Source: Lepus europaeus
Taxonomy: Eukaryota; Chordata; Mammalia; Lagomorpha; Leporidae
Direction: 5' to 3'
DNA length: 64,000 nucleotides
NCBI RefSeq assembly: GCF_033115175.1
Contig: NC_084837.1
Location: forward strand, 64,193,266-64,257,265
Shown here: in pieces, positions 1 through 10,576 of the stretch
How the letters are laid out: every line of letters begins with the position of its first letter
How positions within the stretch are numbered: position 1 is the stretch's first letter
The notes under the pieces: generated by a model
What the model was told of the DNA's origin: nothing
Seen by the model: the letters and a program-made list of their open reading frames with translations, nothing else
Database searches by the model: none
Position numbers and translations under genes: made by a program

Positions 1-42
1 CTAACTCTGCCTGTCAAAAAAAAAAACAAAAACAAAAAAACA
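1..42 (+). repeat. C-repeat SINE tail (cut by window edge)
   Basis: Begins with TAACTCTGCCTGTCAAA followed by an A-rich tail, the 3' end shared by the C-repeat SINEs of this window. Confidence 0.75.
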
Positions 43-541
43 TGTATAGATTCTTCGTAATGCATACTCCCGGTGAACGTTCTGAAGTTCAGGAAAATAC
101 ACAAGTCTCTTAGCTCCACCTTGCATGAGCCCGTGAGTCCCTGGTGTGTGCGAGTGGCTTCTGTGGGCGAGCCCACTCGGGTCCTGTGGACTGTGGACTC
201 TCATTACACCCATTTTGGAGATGTGTTGACTGAGGCCCTGAGGGATAGGCTGTTCCAGGCCACCCCGGCTTGTACGTGGTGTTGCCGGGCCTCCGACCCA
301 GCTCCTTCTGCATCCCCCTGGGGTGCAGCTCCTCAAGGACTTCTGGGAACTCACCCCCACCTCACTGAGGCAGGCCCTCCCCAGGCGGCTGCTCCCCTTT
401 GAGTGGGCCACTTGCAGCCATCAGACCCCACTGCTCACACACACACATGCACACACACACGTGTATATACACACACACTGCATAAACAGTCCCTCTGGCA
501 CTCCTGCCCCCTCCCCCAGTTCTGGTCGTCTCTGCTCTCAC
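43..541. other. PLA2G4D intron sequence, with MIR-like piece and CA repeat
   Basis: No exon of the PLA2G4D lipase domain could be found here, so this is intron downstream of exon 12. It holds a weak antisense MIR-like piece (about 205-275, CCCATTTTGGAGATG...CTGAGGCCC) and a broken CA microsatellite at 438-478. Confidence 0.5.
438..478. repeat. (CA)n microsatellite
   Basis: Interrupted CA run with one GTGTATATA interruption. Confidence 0.85.
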
Positions 542-3500
542 CAGGTTGAGCCTGAAACGCCACTGAAGTAGGTCACACAGTCCAGGAGGCCGAGCTTCTG
601 CAGGCCCAAGAGGTGGCCGTAGAGTGAGGTCATGGCCCTGGCGCCACCTCCTGTGGCCGCAATGCCCACGACGGGAACCTGCACCGCATACGGACACAGG
701 CTGCCTCACATGGACAGGAACAAGCAGCCTCGTGCCACGGCCTGCCTCCAGGGGAGGGGCCTCTAGGGCAAGGTTAGCGCCAGGGCCCAGCCCCTCCCCA
801 TAAAGTGACAGCTTCAGTCCAGGACAGTGCTCCAAAGGGGGCTAACAACCTGCAGTCCACCCACGCCCCATAAGTCCCCTGGCGGCTGCAGAGGGCGTGG
901 AAATCACGTGCTCCCGTAAGGTCAGCCCCGGGTGTCTGTCCGCACGCCCCCCTGGAGCCCAGACCTCGTCCTCCTGCAGGTCTCTGTCCAGCTGCAGGGC
1001 CTGCTTCAGGGCCTTGGCCACCACCTGCTTCCGCCTGCTCAGGAAGGCCTGCTCCTCCGCGCAGAGGTCGAAGCCCAGCCGCACGGCCAGCTCCTCGGGG
1101 CTGCAGCAACGAAGAATCCGGGGGTCGGGGGTTCCAGCCCTGGCTCAGCCATGGCTGAAGCTCATGACAAGCTGCCCTATAACCTCTTTCCAACCCCAAG
1201 ACCACCCTTCTCCCGACATTCCCCTCCCCCGATCAGACAGGAATGTTCCTTACCAGGCCCCTGCCTTGAGCTGCAGCCTCACTCCTGGGCCCTGAAATCA
1301 AAGCAAGAGACCCTGCCTGGAACGTCCTAGACCTTGAGGGAGTGTGGTACCCCAGGGCCTTGCGTTCCCCCAGCCTCACTCTCACTGGCACATCCTGTCC
1401 AGTGGGGGCCACTCACGTTTGTAGCAGGAACATCCACAGTCACCTCCTTCCCCGTGGCCAGGGACTTCAGGGGCAGAGTGAGGTGTCCAGCTGAGCCGTG
1501 GGAGTTCCAGCCATTGCTCGTGGAGCCCTGGAGGGAATTCTGCATTCATGCATGGAACAAATGTTTACCAAGTCTCTGGACGGCAAACAAGACCATTTGT
1601 ATTACCCTCCCTGGGTAATACAGAACCAAATACATCCATGACAGTTACTGCAATGGGGACAGCAGTCATTGTACTTGTTAATACTCAGGAGATAATAATA
1701 GCCTATACTTATTTAGTGCAAAGGCATCGCTCTCACAGAATCACATGTCTCAGTGTATAAAGGAACAGTTAATGGACTGTTAAATTGCTGTGATGAAAAC
1801 AAGCAGTGGAATGTGATAGAGTGACCAAGATGGGGTATGGAAAGTCAAGGGGGGCTCCTCTGAAGCAGCGTCATGTGAGCTGAGGAGGAAGAAGAAGACA
1901 GGAAGCACTCGGCATGTTGCAAAAAGCAAAAGAAGGCAAGGATGGTTGGAGCATTGTGACCCAGGGGGAGGCAGAGGTGGCGTGGCTGTGCAGGGCCTTG
2001 TGGACACGGGCAGCAGGTCAGGCCAAGAGCGCCCCTGGAGGAGCCCCTGGACAGCACATGGGAAGGCAGGCATGACACCGTAGCCTCCAGCCCACAGAGG
2101 GTCAGTGCCTGACCGGGGGAGATCAACGGGGCCACAGGAGACCCGGCCTCACACAGGGAAGGTGGGTCACGGACGGAGCTCCAGAGCCGAGACCCACCCT
2201 CAGGCGCCCACTCAGCTCCGTCTCTTGAGCCGCCAGGTAGTGGAAGCGGACGGCAGAGGCTGTGCCCAGGACAGACGTCTGCGTGTCCTCATAGGACCCC
2301 TGCAGCACCAGCTCCAGCTCCAGCTGATCCTGACCTGGGGAGAGAGGGGTCGGGCTGCATGAGGCCAACACGTGGAAGCCGCTCTCAGACCTGGAACCCA
2401 GCAGTACTTGCTGGACATGGAGGTGGCCCAGGAAGCTGGACAGGACCCTCCCCCGTGTGCCACACTCCACAGCCCTCACAGGATTCCCGTCTGCGCATGT
2501 GCTCTCCTCCAGATCAGGTGACCCCCTCCTGTCTGCCCTCTGCTCACCTACCGCCCTGCACAGGTTTCCCAGCCACCCCAGTCTATCCTCCAGAGGCCTC
2601 ACCTGCCACCGCTGAAGCGCTGCCTGCTCTGTCCAGACGCACATCCAGGCAGGACAGCTCCCGGGCCTGCGGCAGACTGCATCGTGGGAGGAGGCTCTGC
2701 GGGGTATGCTGAGGCCCCAACCTCATCCCTCTGAGCCCCTCCGGGACCAGACGTACCACCACAGGATGTGTGGGTGCCAAATGAGGCTTGGAAGCAGAAA
2801 CCTTCACCACGCCTCTGATCTGCGGCGGCGGCTGCACCTGCTCCTCCAGACTGCCCCGGGGAGCCCCATCTCCGCCCCCACTCCAGCTCTCCTCGCTCTG
2901 CTGAACTGCCCCCAGCTCCCCAAGGCAGTTCTTCCCTCTCCGTACGGCTCTGCAGCCGTGGCTGGGGGACGTCTTTCTACCGTACAACACTCAAATGGTG
3001 TATGTACATCTCAGCCCTTGGGGTGTCAGGAACACTCAGCATGGTAGAACGCCCCCTACCGGCGGCCCTCTGTAAAGCAGCCCGCTGATGCACGCTGCCC
3101 TTGCTGAAGAATTTATCTAATCCCACAGAAGAGGCCACTGGGCAGGACTTTATTGTAATGCAGATTTTTAAAATACCAGCCCCTCAACCAGGCTCGGGAG
3201 GGCCCTAACAGTGCGCATTTCCATCTGAGCTCTCAGTGCCTTCTCTTCCCACCCCAGGTCCGCTGGCTCCCAAGTGCACCTGAGCTGCTGCGGGTCAGTT
3301 CGAGGCCCACACTTTATGCCTCGCTCGCCACCTTGTGGCCGCCCCTGTCCACTGCAGCATCCTGAACCTGTGGATGCGCCTTCAGACTCTAACCCTGTCT
3401 CCCGGACCCGCACATCCCACTGCAAACTCGTTCCGAGCCTCCGTGACCTCAATAGTAACACCCCGAAGGTGTGCCTGGCTGGCAGGGCTCTGCCATGGCT

Positions 3501-6500
3501 CCCAGAGAAGAACTCAGAACTAACAGTCTGTCACACATGACAACACCAGCAGGCAGCCCCTAGACCTCCCCGCAGGGTCCCCTCTCCCAGCCCTTTAGCT
3601 CCAGGCCCTTGGGAGCCCCACAGCCGCCCCAGGGAGCGCCCGGGACCTCTTGCCCGAGTGAGCCCGGGGAAGGCACTCACCACAAGCACTTGGTTGGTGA
3701 CGAGGTTTTCCGGACGGTCTAACCTGGAAACAGCAGAGCCCCTGAGTCTCGCCCTGCCAAGGCAAAGGCTTCTGCCATGGCTCTGCCCCCACACACCCAC
3801 GCTCCTGCCCACCTGTGGTCTCCCCGGGAAAACGCGAGGGCCCTCGGAGGCCTTAAGAAGATTCACCAGGAAGAGGGGGAGGATGGGGTGGGGGGAGGGA
3901 GGAAGAGGAAGGGCACAGGGCGGAGCCCTCATGGATGTCCCTCTTCTCCCGGTGGACCCTCCCAGGCCTCTTGGGGCAGCGACTCCGGCCTGGACAGATG
4001 CACGTGGCACCTGGGTCGGGGCCATTCACCGAATCCTGCCGGCCCAGCCACTCCCCGTGCTGCACGATGTCACTCACGCTTTTTCCATCAGGAACTCCAC
4101 GTCCAGCTCTTCCTGGGCCTGAGAAGAAAGAGGAGGAGTGGGTGGTGGGCTTGTCCAGCCGCAGGCCTTTCCCATGGCGTCTCACCATCCCCAGCCTCAG
4201 CGGCGTGTCAGGGAACAGGGTTACTCTGCACCAGCAGTGTGCAGAGAGCACCTGCCTTCCTCCTGGGCCCCCAAACTCAGGGCAAGGCGGGGATGACAAG
4301 GAACACAGGCAAGGGATGCCCGAGGAGCTGGATGGGCTCATAGGCTGCTAGGTCAGCCTCTGACGGAATGAGAAAAGGGGCAGGGTCCCTTTACGAGTGG
4401 ACAAAGTGCTTGCTGCTTCTCACAGGCTGCCTTTAGTTCGTTTTATCGTGAGAATAGGCTAGACAGGATTACAAATTCCAGCTACCTGATGGGTTTTTAT
4501 CCCTGCCTCTGATTGGTTGATATCCCAGCCCTCTGATTGGTTGTTATTCTAGCCTTCTGATTGGTTAAATCTCCCCTTATTGGTTAAATCCAGGTAGCTA
4601 CTTTTGTGCATAAAAGAGCCAGTACCCACAGGCTTCTTGGACAACTCCACTCTTGGAGCCCTGCTCCCAACTGTTGCGGGAGGAGGTTTCTCCAATAAAT
4701 GCTGCCTGTCCGTGTGGAAATTCTTGGATGTGAGACAAGAGCCAAGAACACCTTCATTGCCCTATAGCACTCCCAGGGACACTGTGGCTTCCTGGACTCA
4801 TAGACATTAGTTCTCCATCTCCCAAATCTTCCCGCAACAGGTGACCCAGGGTCCTCCTGTGGGTGAGTCCTTGGGTAACTGCAAACACAACCCTTTTTCT
4901 TTCCTACTGAAATGCAAGCATCTCCGGGAGGGGCTTCCATTTGTCTGTGAATCAGCTCAGCCTAGCAGCGTCCCAGCCGAAGGGAGAGCAGTTTCCTCCT
5001 CCAGCAGCAGGAAGAGGTGAGGCCCAGGGACGCCCCCCATGCACCTGGGGACTCTGGGAGAAGGTCTTCTGGAGCCGCTGGCCAGGGAGGACTTCTGAGA
5101 CATCGTAGAGACACTTGAAGCAGATGTCATCCTCCGTCGCTGAGTCCTCATCATAGATGCTCAGCTCTAGAACATTCTAGGGACCCAGGACAGCAACGGA
5201 GCACATCACCTTACCACAGCACAGCAGCACAGCTCTGAGGAATGTTGGCTTGACGGCCAAAGTCAGAAAGGATAATGATGACCCCTGTTCATCTACTTCA
5301 ACATAAAAGTAACTACAAAACTTACCAAACAAGTAGAAGGAAATCCAGCAAAGGTTCTAGTTTCCCCCTCCTAATTTTTATGCTTATCAAAAATAGAATT
5401 TCACTAAATATTCTCTCCCTCTCTCCCTCCCAGTGTCCCTCCCTAACTTTGCCAGTTCCTAAGGCAAAGCTGAGCTGTGTGGGGTGTGGTGTCAGTACTC
5501 GCCCCTGTATTGCCCCCTGGGACCCCGCAGCAGCCCACCCAGGCGGGGACTCATGGGCTCCATTCCTGGGCAGCTTGCCGTGTGGGGGCACTGTGGCCAG
5601 CTGGTGCAAGGCCTGCGTTCACTGGACCTCACATTCCCTCGTGCACACAGCACGTGCGGGCTGGGCAGTCACCCTCCTCCCCAATTTCTCCGGCTGAGCC
5701 CTGGAGGCAGTGGGCGCGCCCCAGGAAGCCCTCACTGTGGGGTACAGCCTGTCTAGAGGTGAGCAGCTGGGGGCAGCCTGGTCTTTACCTTGACCTGTCT
5801 CTGGACTGGGAAACTGAAGGTCTCATTCCACACAGGATGACTGGAGTTGGCGACGGTTCTGGTCCTGAACTTCATTCCAGGTGCGGTTGGCAGCTGCAGG
5901 AGCACGTACGCGTCAGCCTCACTCACTGCCAAAGTCAAGAGAGTCCTTTGTTGGGAAAGAACCACTCCCAGGCCTCTCCAGGGGCCTCACCAGACTCCTG
6001 CCAAGACCCTGGTGGCCATCAGGGTGGCCCAGACCAGCCCCAAGGCACTCATCTGGGCCTGTCCCATGGGACCAGTGCTCCTCCCCACCCCGGGAGCCCA
6101 GGAGCAGGGACTCACACAGGTCTGCCCGGCGCAGGCTCCGCGCCCTCAGCACTTTCACGGTGAGCCGCCAGCAGGCAGAGGTCTCCCCCTGGAAAGAAAC
6201 ATCCAATTCCAGGTCCCTCCTGCTCGGTCCCTCACCCAAATCCGGGCTGCTTACTCCACTGGTCCCTGGCTGCACCCTGATGGTCTCCTGACACCAGGCC
6301 TTCGGGGCTGGCCCCTGGGGACAGGCTGGCCCCCATGGGCCACACAGCTTTTGCTCACTGTTGTCCTTCGGGTCCCAGCTCCGGGCTGCAGCAATCAGGT
6401 ACCGGCAAACCATCCAGGGTGAAATGAGTGGGACCCCTTTCCCTCAGGCACAGTAGGGAGAATGAGGAAGTGGGCGTAGGTCCCCAGGGAGGCTGGGCCC

Positions 6501-8647
6501 CAGAGCCCAGGGCGCTGTGGTACCCACAGGCCTGGCCCTGCTGTTCTGCCCGGGGTGTGAGCTGAGTGACAGCAAATGCGTCAGGCTCGACCGGCACAGC
6601 GGGTGCTGTGGGTGAAAGGTCCCTGTGGGTTAGGACGCTGGCGAGGCCAGGTGGCCCAGGCCAGGTGGGGCCACAGACAGCATGAGTCCAGCCTGGGGGC
6701 ATATCCCAGGGCTCCGGGGGGCCCGAAAGTCACCATTCTTCTTGGGGCGCAACTGTACAGCATTTTCTGGACCCCTGCACCGGCTTCTTAAAACTGTGTC
6801 GGTGCGACCTGAGATGTCCCCGGGTCCGGCAGGGCTAAGGGGTGATTTTTCTGAGGCTGGCCCCTTGAAAGGGAGCCCTTAGGGGTGGCCCTAGCAGGAA
6901 AAGCCTAGGCCGGATTTGGTTTTGACCAACATGATCACTGAGCTAACTGATACAGCGACTCTTCTCTCCCAAGAGCGCCGGCACTGCATCTCCCTTTTTG
7001 AAAGATCCTCCTGTCTGCCCCAGGTGTGCAGCCCAGCAGCCTGCAGGGTCCTGGGAGCACCTCTCTCTGCACCCTGTCTGTGGAGAGGCCCAGGGCTTGC
7101 ATTTGCCAGGAAGTTTTGTGAAAGGCTCAATACCAGCCCCAGCCCAGGGGAGGGGATGGGGCCCGAGGGATCTTGGTTGGGCTGAGCCCCAGACCAGGGT
7201 CCTGAGTCTCTGTGACCAAGATCCTGGGTCTTTGGCAGGAAAAGAGAATGAGCAGCCTGCCCCTTCCCCAGTGACCCGCGGTGGGGGTGTGGGTGGAGAG
7301 GGGAGGAAGCTGTGGGCGCCGCCTAGAGCCCTGCTCCTCCGTGAACCAGGCTGAGCTGCTGTGCAGGAGCCACACAGTGGACACATCCCAAACAGCCCTG
7401 GGTGCCCAGCCTGCTGTGCCAGCCAGGCTCTTGCTACCAGGGCAGGCTCCAAGTCCCTGACCCCGCAGTCAGGAGGCTGGGCTCAGAAGGCAAGTGCTCA
7501 GGTTCACTTGCCAAGTTGAGAACCTGGCCCTGGGCACCTGCACTTGGGGACACGAGCTGGTGGTGAGATGCTTCCCAGGCGTGGGGCAGACACAGGCTCC
7601 CAAGGTACTGAGCCTGTGTGGGACCCAGAGCAGGCAGATGGAGGAAGGGAAGGACGTGCAGCCCTGACCATGCCGATGGGCTGGAACGGGGGATACTTCA
7701 GAAACAACCACAGCTGGCTGTTCCGAGGCCCCCAGCTCCTGATGTGAGCAGTGATGGAGACCTCAGGATGTTTCCATGGGTGTCTGCCTTGGGGGTGGGT
7801 CCTCTCAACTCCAGGCTGGCTCAGGCTCGGGTAGCAGGTGCAGGCTGTTGATGAGGACGGCTCCACTGCCCCTACACTGTCCAGTGCATCCCAGGCAAGG
7901 CTCAGGCCTGGGTGCCTGGGCTGCAGCTCTGGAAGCTGGCACAGGCTAAGAACGAGGCTGAAGACTTTGGGACAGCAGCCCCAGCACACTGAGCCTGTCT
8001 CAGCTCCACCATCTGGGCACCAGGGGAGACCTCAGGGGCCAGTCTTCTAGCCTTGGTCTCCAGCAATGGAGACGAGGTCTGGGCTGAGGAGAAGCCCATG
8101 GCAGGTGTGGGGCCAGCAGCTTGTTGGCCTCCCTGGCTGGGCGCAGCCTCAGCTCCTGGGTCCAGTCGCCAGTTAGCAGAGGGTGAGCACTTAGGTACAT
8201 GGGGTGAGCCCTGGGACCCAGCCAGTGCCAGGGAGCCCCCTGGCCTGTGGTGGGGGACTGCGGGCCTGCCCAATCTCCCCTCAGATAGGCAGCCGTGATG
8301 TTCTCTGATGGGGGGTTGGCATAGTTTGGGGAGGAGGGAGGGCCCCTAAGGGTGCTGCTGCCTGCTCGCTGTGGGTGCCAGGGAGGCTCTGCTGCCCAGA
8401 CTCACAGACCCGAGCCCCTGCTGCTCTTCCACACCACTCGCTCCATGTTACCAAGCACAGGCTCCCTCTGCTCTTAGTCTCCACAGAGATCCCAGGTGTG
8501 GCACCCCAGCCCTCTCCAGAGACTAGAACCTCCAGAACTTCAGCTCCTGACAACCCAGCCCCCAGCCCTGACAGTGCCCACGGGCCCAGCAGACCCTGTT
8601 ACCTGCTGAGGATGGCCAGGCGGTCCCTCAGGGGACAGGCTCTCCAT
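542..8647 (-). CDS. PLA2G4D: PLA2G4D, cytosolic phospholipase A2 delta, 5' part (12 coding exons)
   Basis: Group IVD cPLA2 hydrolyses membrane glycerophospholipids at the cytosolic membrane face. Coding exons in transcript order: 8603-8647, 6116-6188, 5789-5925, 5045-5176, 4078-4118, 3681-3723, 2603-2666, 2198-2334, 1417-1527, 1254-1291, 965-1100, 542-678. All have AG acceptors and GT donors, and phases agree, giving 364 codons plus a split Trp. The start is the 45-bp exon beginning [13 protein letters not shown], which matches the human N-terminus as I remember it. Residues about 16-130 form the C2 domain ([35 protein letters not shown]). The lipase domain shows the glycine-rich oxyanion stretch TGGGARAM (Arg333) and nucleophile GVSGS (Ser361). 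The exon encoding the rest of the lipase domain, with the catalytic Asp, lies off the left edge. No frameshift or stop is seen. [14 protein letters not shown] favours PLA2G4D over PLA2G4E, as does the position next to PLA2G4F. Confidence 0.95.
1540..2050 (+). repeat. Ancient L2-type repeat in PLA2G4D intron
   Basis: The order of motifs (GCAAACAAGACCATT, CTGTGATGAAAACAAGCAG, GTGATAGAGTGACC, GCAGGGCCTTGTGGAC) resembles a common mammalian L2-type 3' end. Family assignment is from memory. Confidence 0.45.
4440..4830 (+). mobile_element. Solo-LTR-like element in PLA2G4D intron 4/5 region
   Basis: Inside the intron 4119-5044. It has LTR logic: four ATTGG (inverted CCAAT) boxes at 4512, 4536, 4560 and 4579, a TATA-like CATAAAAG at 4609, and AATAAA at 4694 about 85 bp further on. 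It would be transcribed opposite to PLA2G4D. Outer borders and target duplication were not found, so the ends are approximate and the family is unknown. Confidence 0.55.
6189..8602. other. PLA2G4D intron 1
   Basis: The 2.4-kb intron between the 45-bp first coding exon and the exon that opens the C2 domain. GC-rich unique sequence; no SINE and no other exon recognised. Confidence 0.6.
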
Positions 8648-9230
8648 GCCGACCTTTCCGGCTCCACTCCAGGCCTAGCCCCCGGCAAAGTGCTGGCTCC
8701 TAGGCTGGTGGCAGCGACTGTCCCAGTGGGATGGGACTGCTGTGAATGTGAGAGGCTCCTATAAACAGGCCAGGACTCCACCCTCGGCTGGCTCTGTCAG
8801 CCCAGCACCTTCCCTGTTCCCTAAGAAGCTGGGTTAGGCAGCATCTGCAGAAACCCTGGCAAGGCTCCAGGCTCCACAGCAAGTGCCCCTTCCAGACCTG
8901 GAGCATCAGGCAGCCCAGCCCCGCCTGAGCTGGGCTCAGCCTCAGAGACCAACGGGCAGCCAGACACCTGGGCATCCGTTCAGCCCTGCGCTAGTGCCTC
9001 CTCCTCACCTGCCTGGCCCCCACCCCAGCAGACCCTAGACAGCTGCAGAAGGGTCTAGTGACCCCTGATCACGGCCACGTGTGCTCAGCTCCGCCCTCAC
9101 ACCCTCTGGTAAGGCTGGCCCTGGGAGTTGGTAGTATTTTTATTGGAATCGAACAGCAGACTTTGTAGCAAAGATAAAAGCCCAGTCAGGAAACTCCTAG
9201 GTTCAGGAAACTGTAGAAGGAAATTTTGTG
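8648..9230 (-). promoter_or_regulatory. PLA2G4D upstream region
   Basis: Non-repeat sequence directly upstream of the PLA2G4D start codon, expected to hold its promoter. Only a weak AT-rich element (TTTATAG in minus orientation near 8760) is seen about 110 bp upstream; no CpG island. The transcription start cannot be fixed from sequence. Confidence 0.3.
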
Positions 9231-9552
9231 GGGCTGGTGCAGTGGCTTAGTAGGGTAAGCTTCCACCTGCAGCGCCGACATCCCATATGGGCGCTAGTTC
9301 ATGTCCCAGCTGCTCCTCTTCCAATCCAGCTCGCTGCTAATGCACCTGGGAAAGCAGTGGAAGACAGCTCAAGTGCTCGGGTCCCTGCACGCATGTGGGA
9401 GACCCAGAAGAAGCTCCTGGCTCCTGGCTTTGGATCAGCTCAGCTCTGGCCATTGTGGCCATTGGGGGAGTGAACCAGCAGATGGAAGACCTCCCTCTCT
9501 CTGTCTGTAACTCTGCCTCTCAAATAAATAAATCTTTAAAAAAAAAAAAAAG
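9231..9552 (+). repeat. C-repeat SINE, full length
   Basis: Head GGGCTGGTGCAGTGGCTTAG through GGGAGTGAACCAGCAGATGG to the tail CAAATAAATAAATCTTTAAA. It lies 0.6 kb upstream of PLA2G4D. Confidence 0.92.
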
Positions 9553-9614
9553 AAGAAGAAAGGAAGAAGAAGAAGAAGAAGAGGGGGAGGGGGAGGAGGA
9601 GGAGGAGGAGGAAG
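9553..9614. repeat. Purine tract (GAA/GGA)n after SINE tail
   Basis: AAGAAGAAG then GGGGGAGGAGGAGG, an expanded and diverged SINE A-tail. Confidence 0.85.
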
Positions 9615-10251
9615 AAGGAAACTTGGTGAAGCCACCTTACTGCTCTCTTGGAATGGCAACTCGGTCACTTTGTGGCAGTGCCTCCTATAACTGAATAGAA
9701 ATGATTTGGCCTTCAAGGTAAATGAACCCGAATGAACAGTAAATTCTGACAAGTTTGTTATTACAGAATCAGCTGAACCAGAAAATTAAGGACGGTTTAT
9801 GAACAAGTGAAAATCCATTGAAAGGGAAGTGCTTCTACTTTGCACGAGCAAGATGGACAATCCAATGAGACATAAATATAAAATGCAGGAATATTTTATC
9901 CCAAAGCAGGTCATAGGTGACGCAATGGACAAAGTCCAGCTGGAAGGACCAAGTGTCTTCCAGAACTCCGGCGCTGGGAGCCAGGAGGAGCTGCAGCTGG
10001 AGCTGCAGAGTGTGGCCGTCTTGCCTGCCACAAGCGGAAATTGTGCCAGAAAGTGGAGCCAAGAATGACGCAGGCTGCCACCCTGGGCCGGCCCTGCCAG
10101 CTCTCACTGCGTGCTAGCAGAGGCGGGTTGGCGGCGGCGCAGACGACACAGAAGCCGGGTCTCCCTCTGGGGCTTGCCCCTCCCAGGCTCTGAAAGGAGC
10201 CCCAGCATGGGTTCTCAGGGTATGTTTTAGCAAAGTTTGCAAAAACTAAAC
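9615..10251. other. Intergenic, no gene seen
   Basis: Mixed AT-rich then GC-rich sequence; small open frames here have no recognisable similarity. Confidence 0.5.
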
Positions 10252-10576
10252 CACTTTTTTAATTAATTGATTTATTTATAAGTCAAAATTACAGAGAGAG
10301 AGGGAGAGAATGAAAGAGAGGGAGAGAGAGATCTTCCATCTTCTGGTCCACTCCCCAAATGGCCACAACGGCTGGGGCTGGGCCAGGTGGAAGCCAGGAG
10401 CCAGGAGCTTCTTCCGGGTCTCCCACATGTGTGCAGGGACCCAAGCACTTGGGCCTTCCTCCAATACTTTCCCAGGTGCATTAGCAGGAAACTGGATTGG
10501 AAATGGAGCAGCCGGGACTTGAACTGGTGCCCATATGGGATGCTGGCTTTACTCGCTACACCACTATGTTGGCCCC
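10252..10576 (-). repeat. C-repeat SINE, full length
   Basis: Reverse orientation: a tail (ATTTATTTATAAGTCAAAATTACAGAGAG) followed by the inverted body, ending TGTTGGCCCC. Confidence 0.9.

Noticed and set aside
1101-1416. Apparent one-base phase conflict between PLA2G4D exons 1417-1527 and 965-1100, suggesting a frameshift
   Set aside because: A 38-bp exon at 1254-1291 with good splice sites restores the phase and has an exact-length counterpart in PLA2G4F (53352-53389).
8599-8781. Upstream start for PLA2G4D near 8781
   Set aside because: The candidate begins with GTG in another frame; the ATG at 8647 gives the expected short first exon with a proper donor.
9395-9694. Glu-rich open frame
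   Set aside because: It is the translation of a SINE tail and its purine tract.
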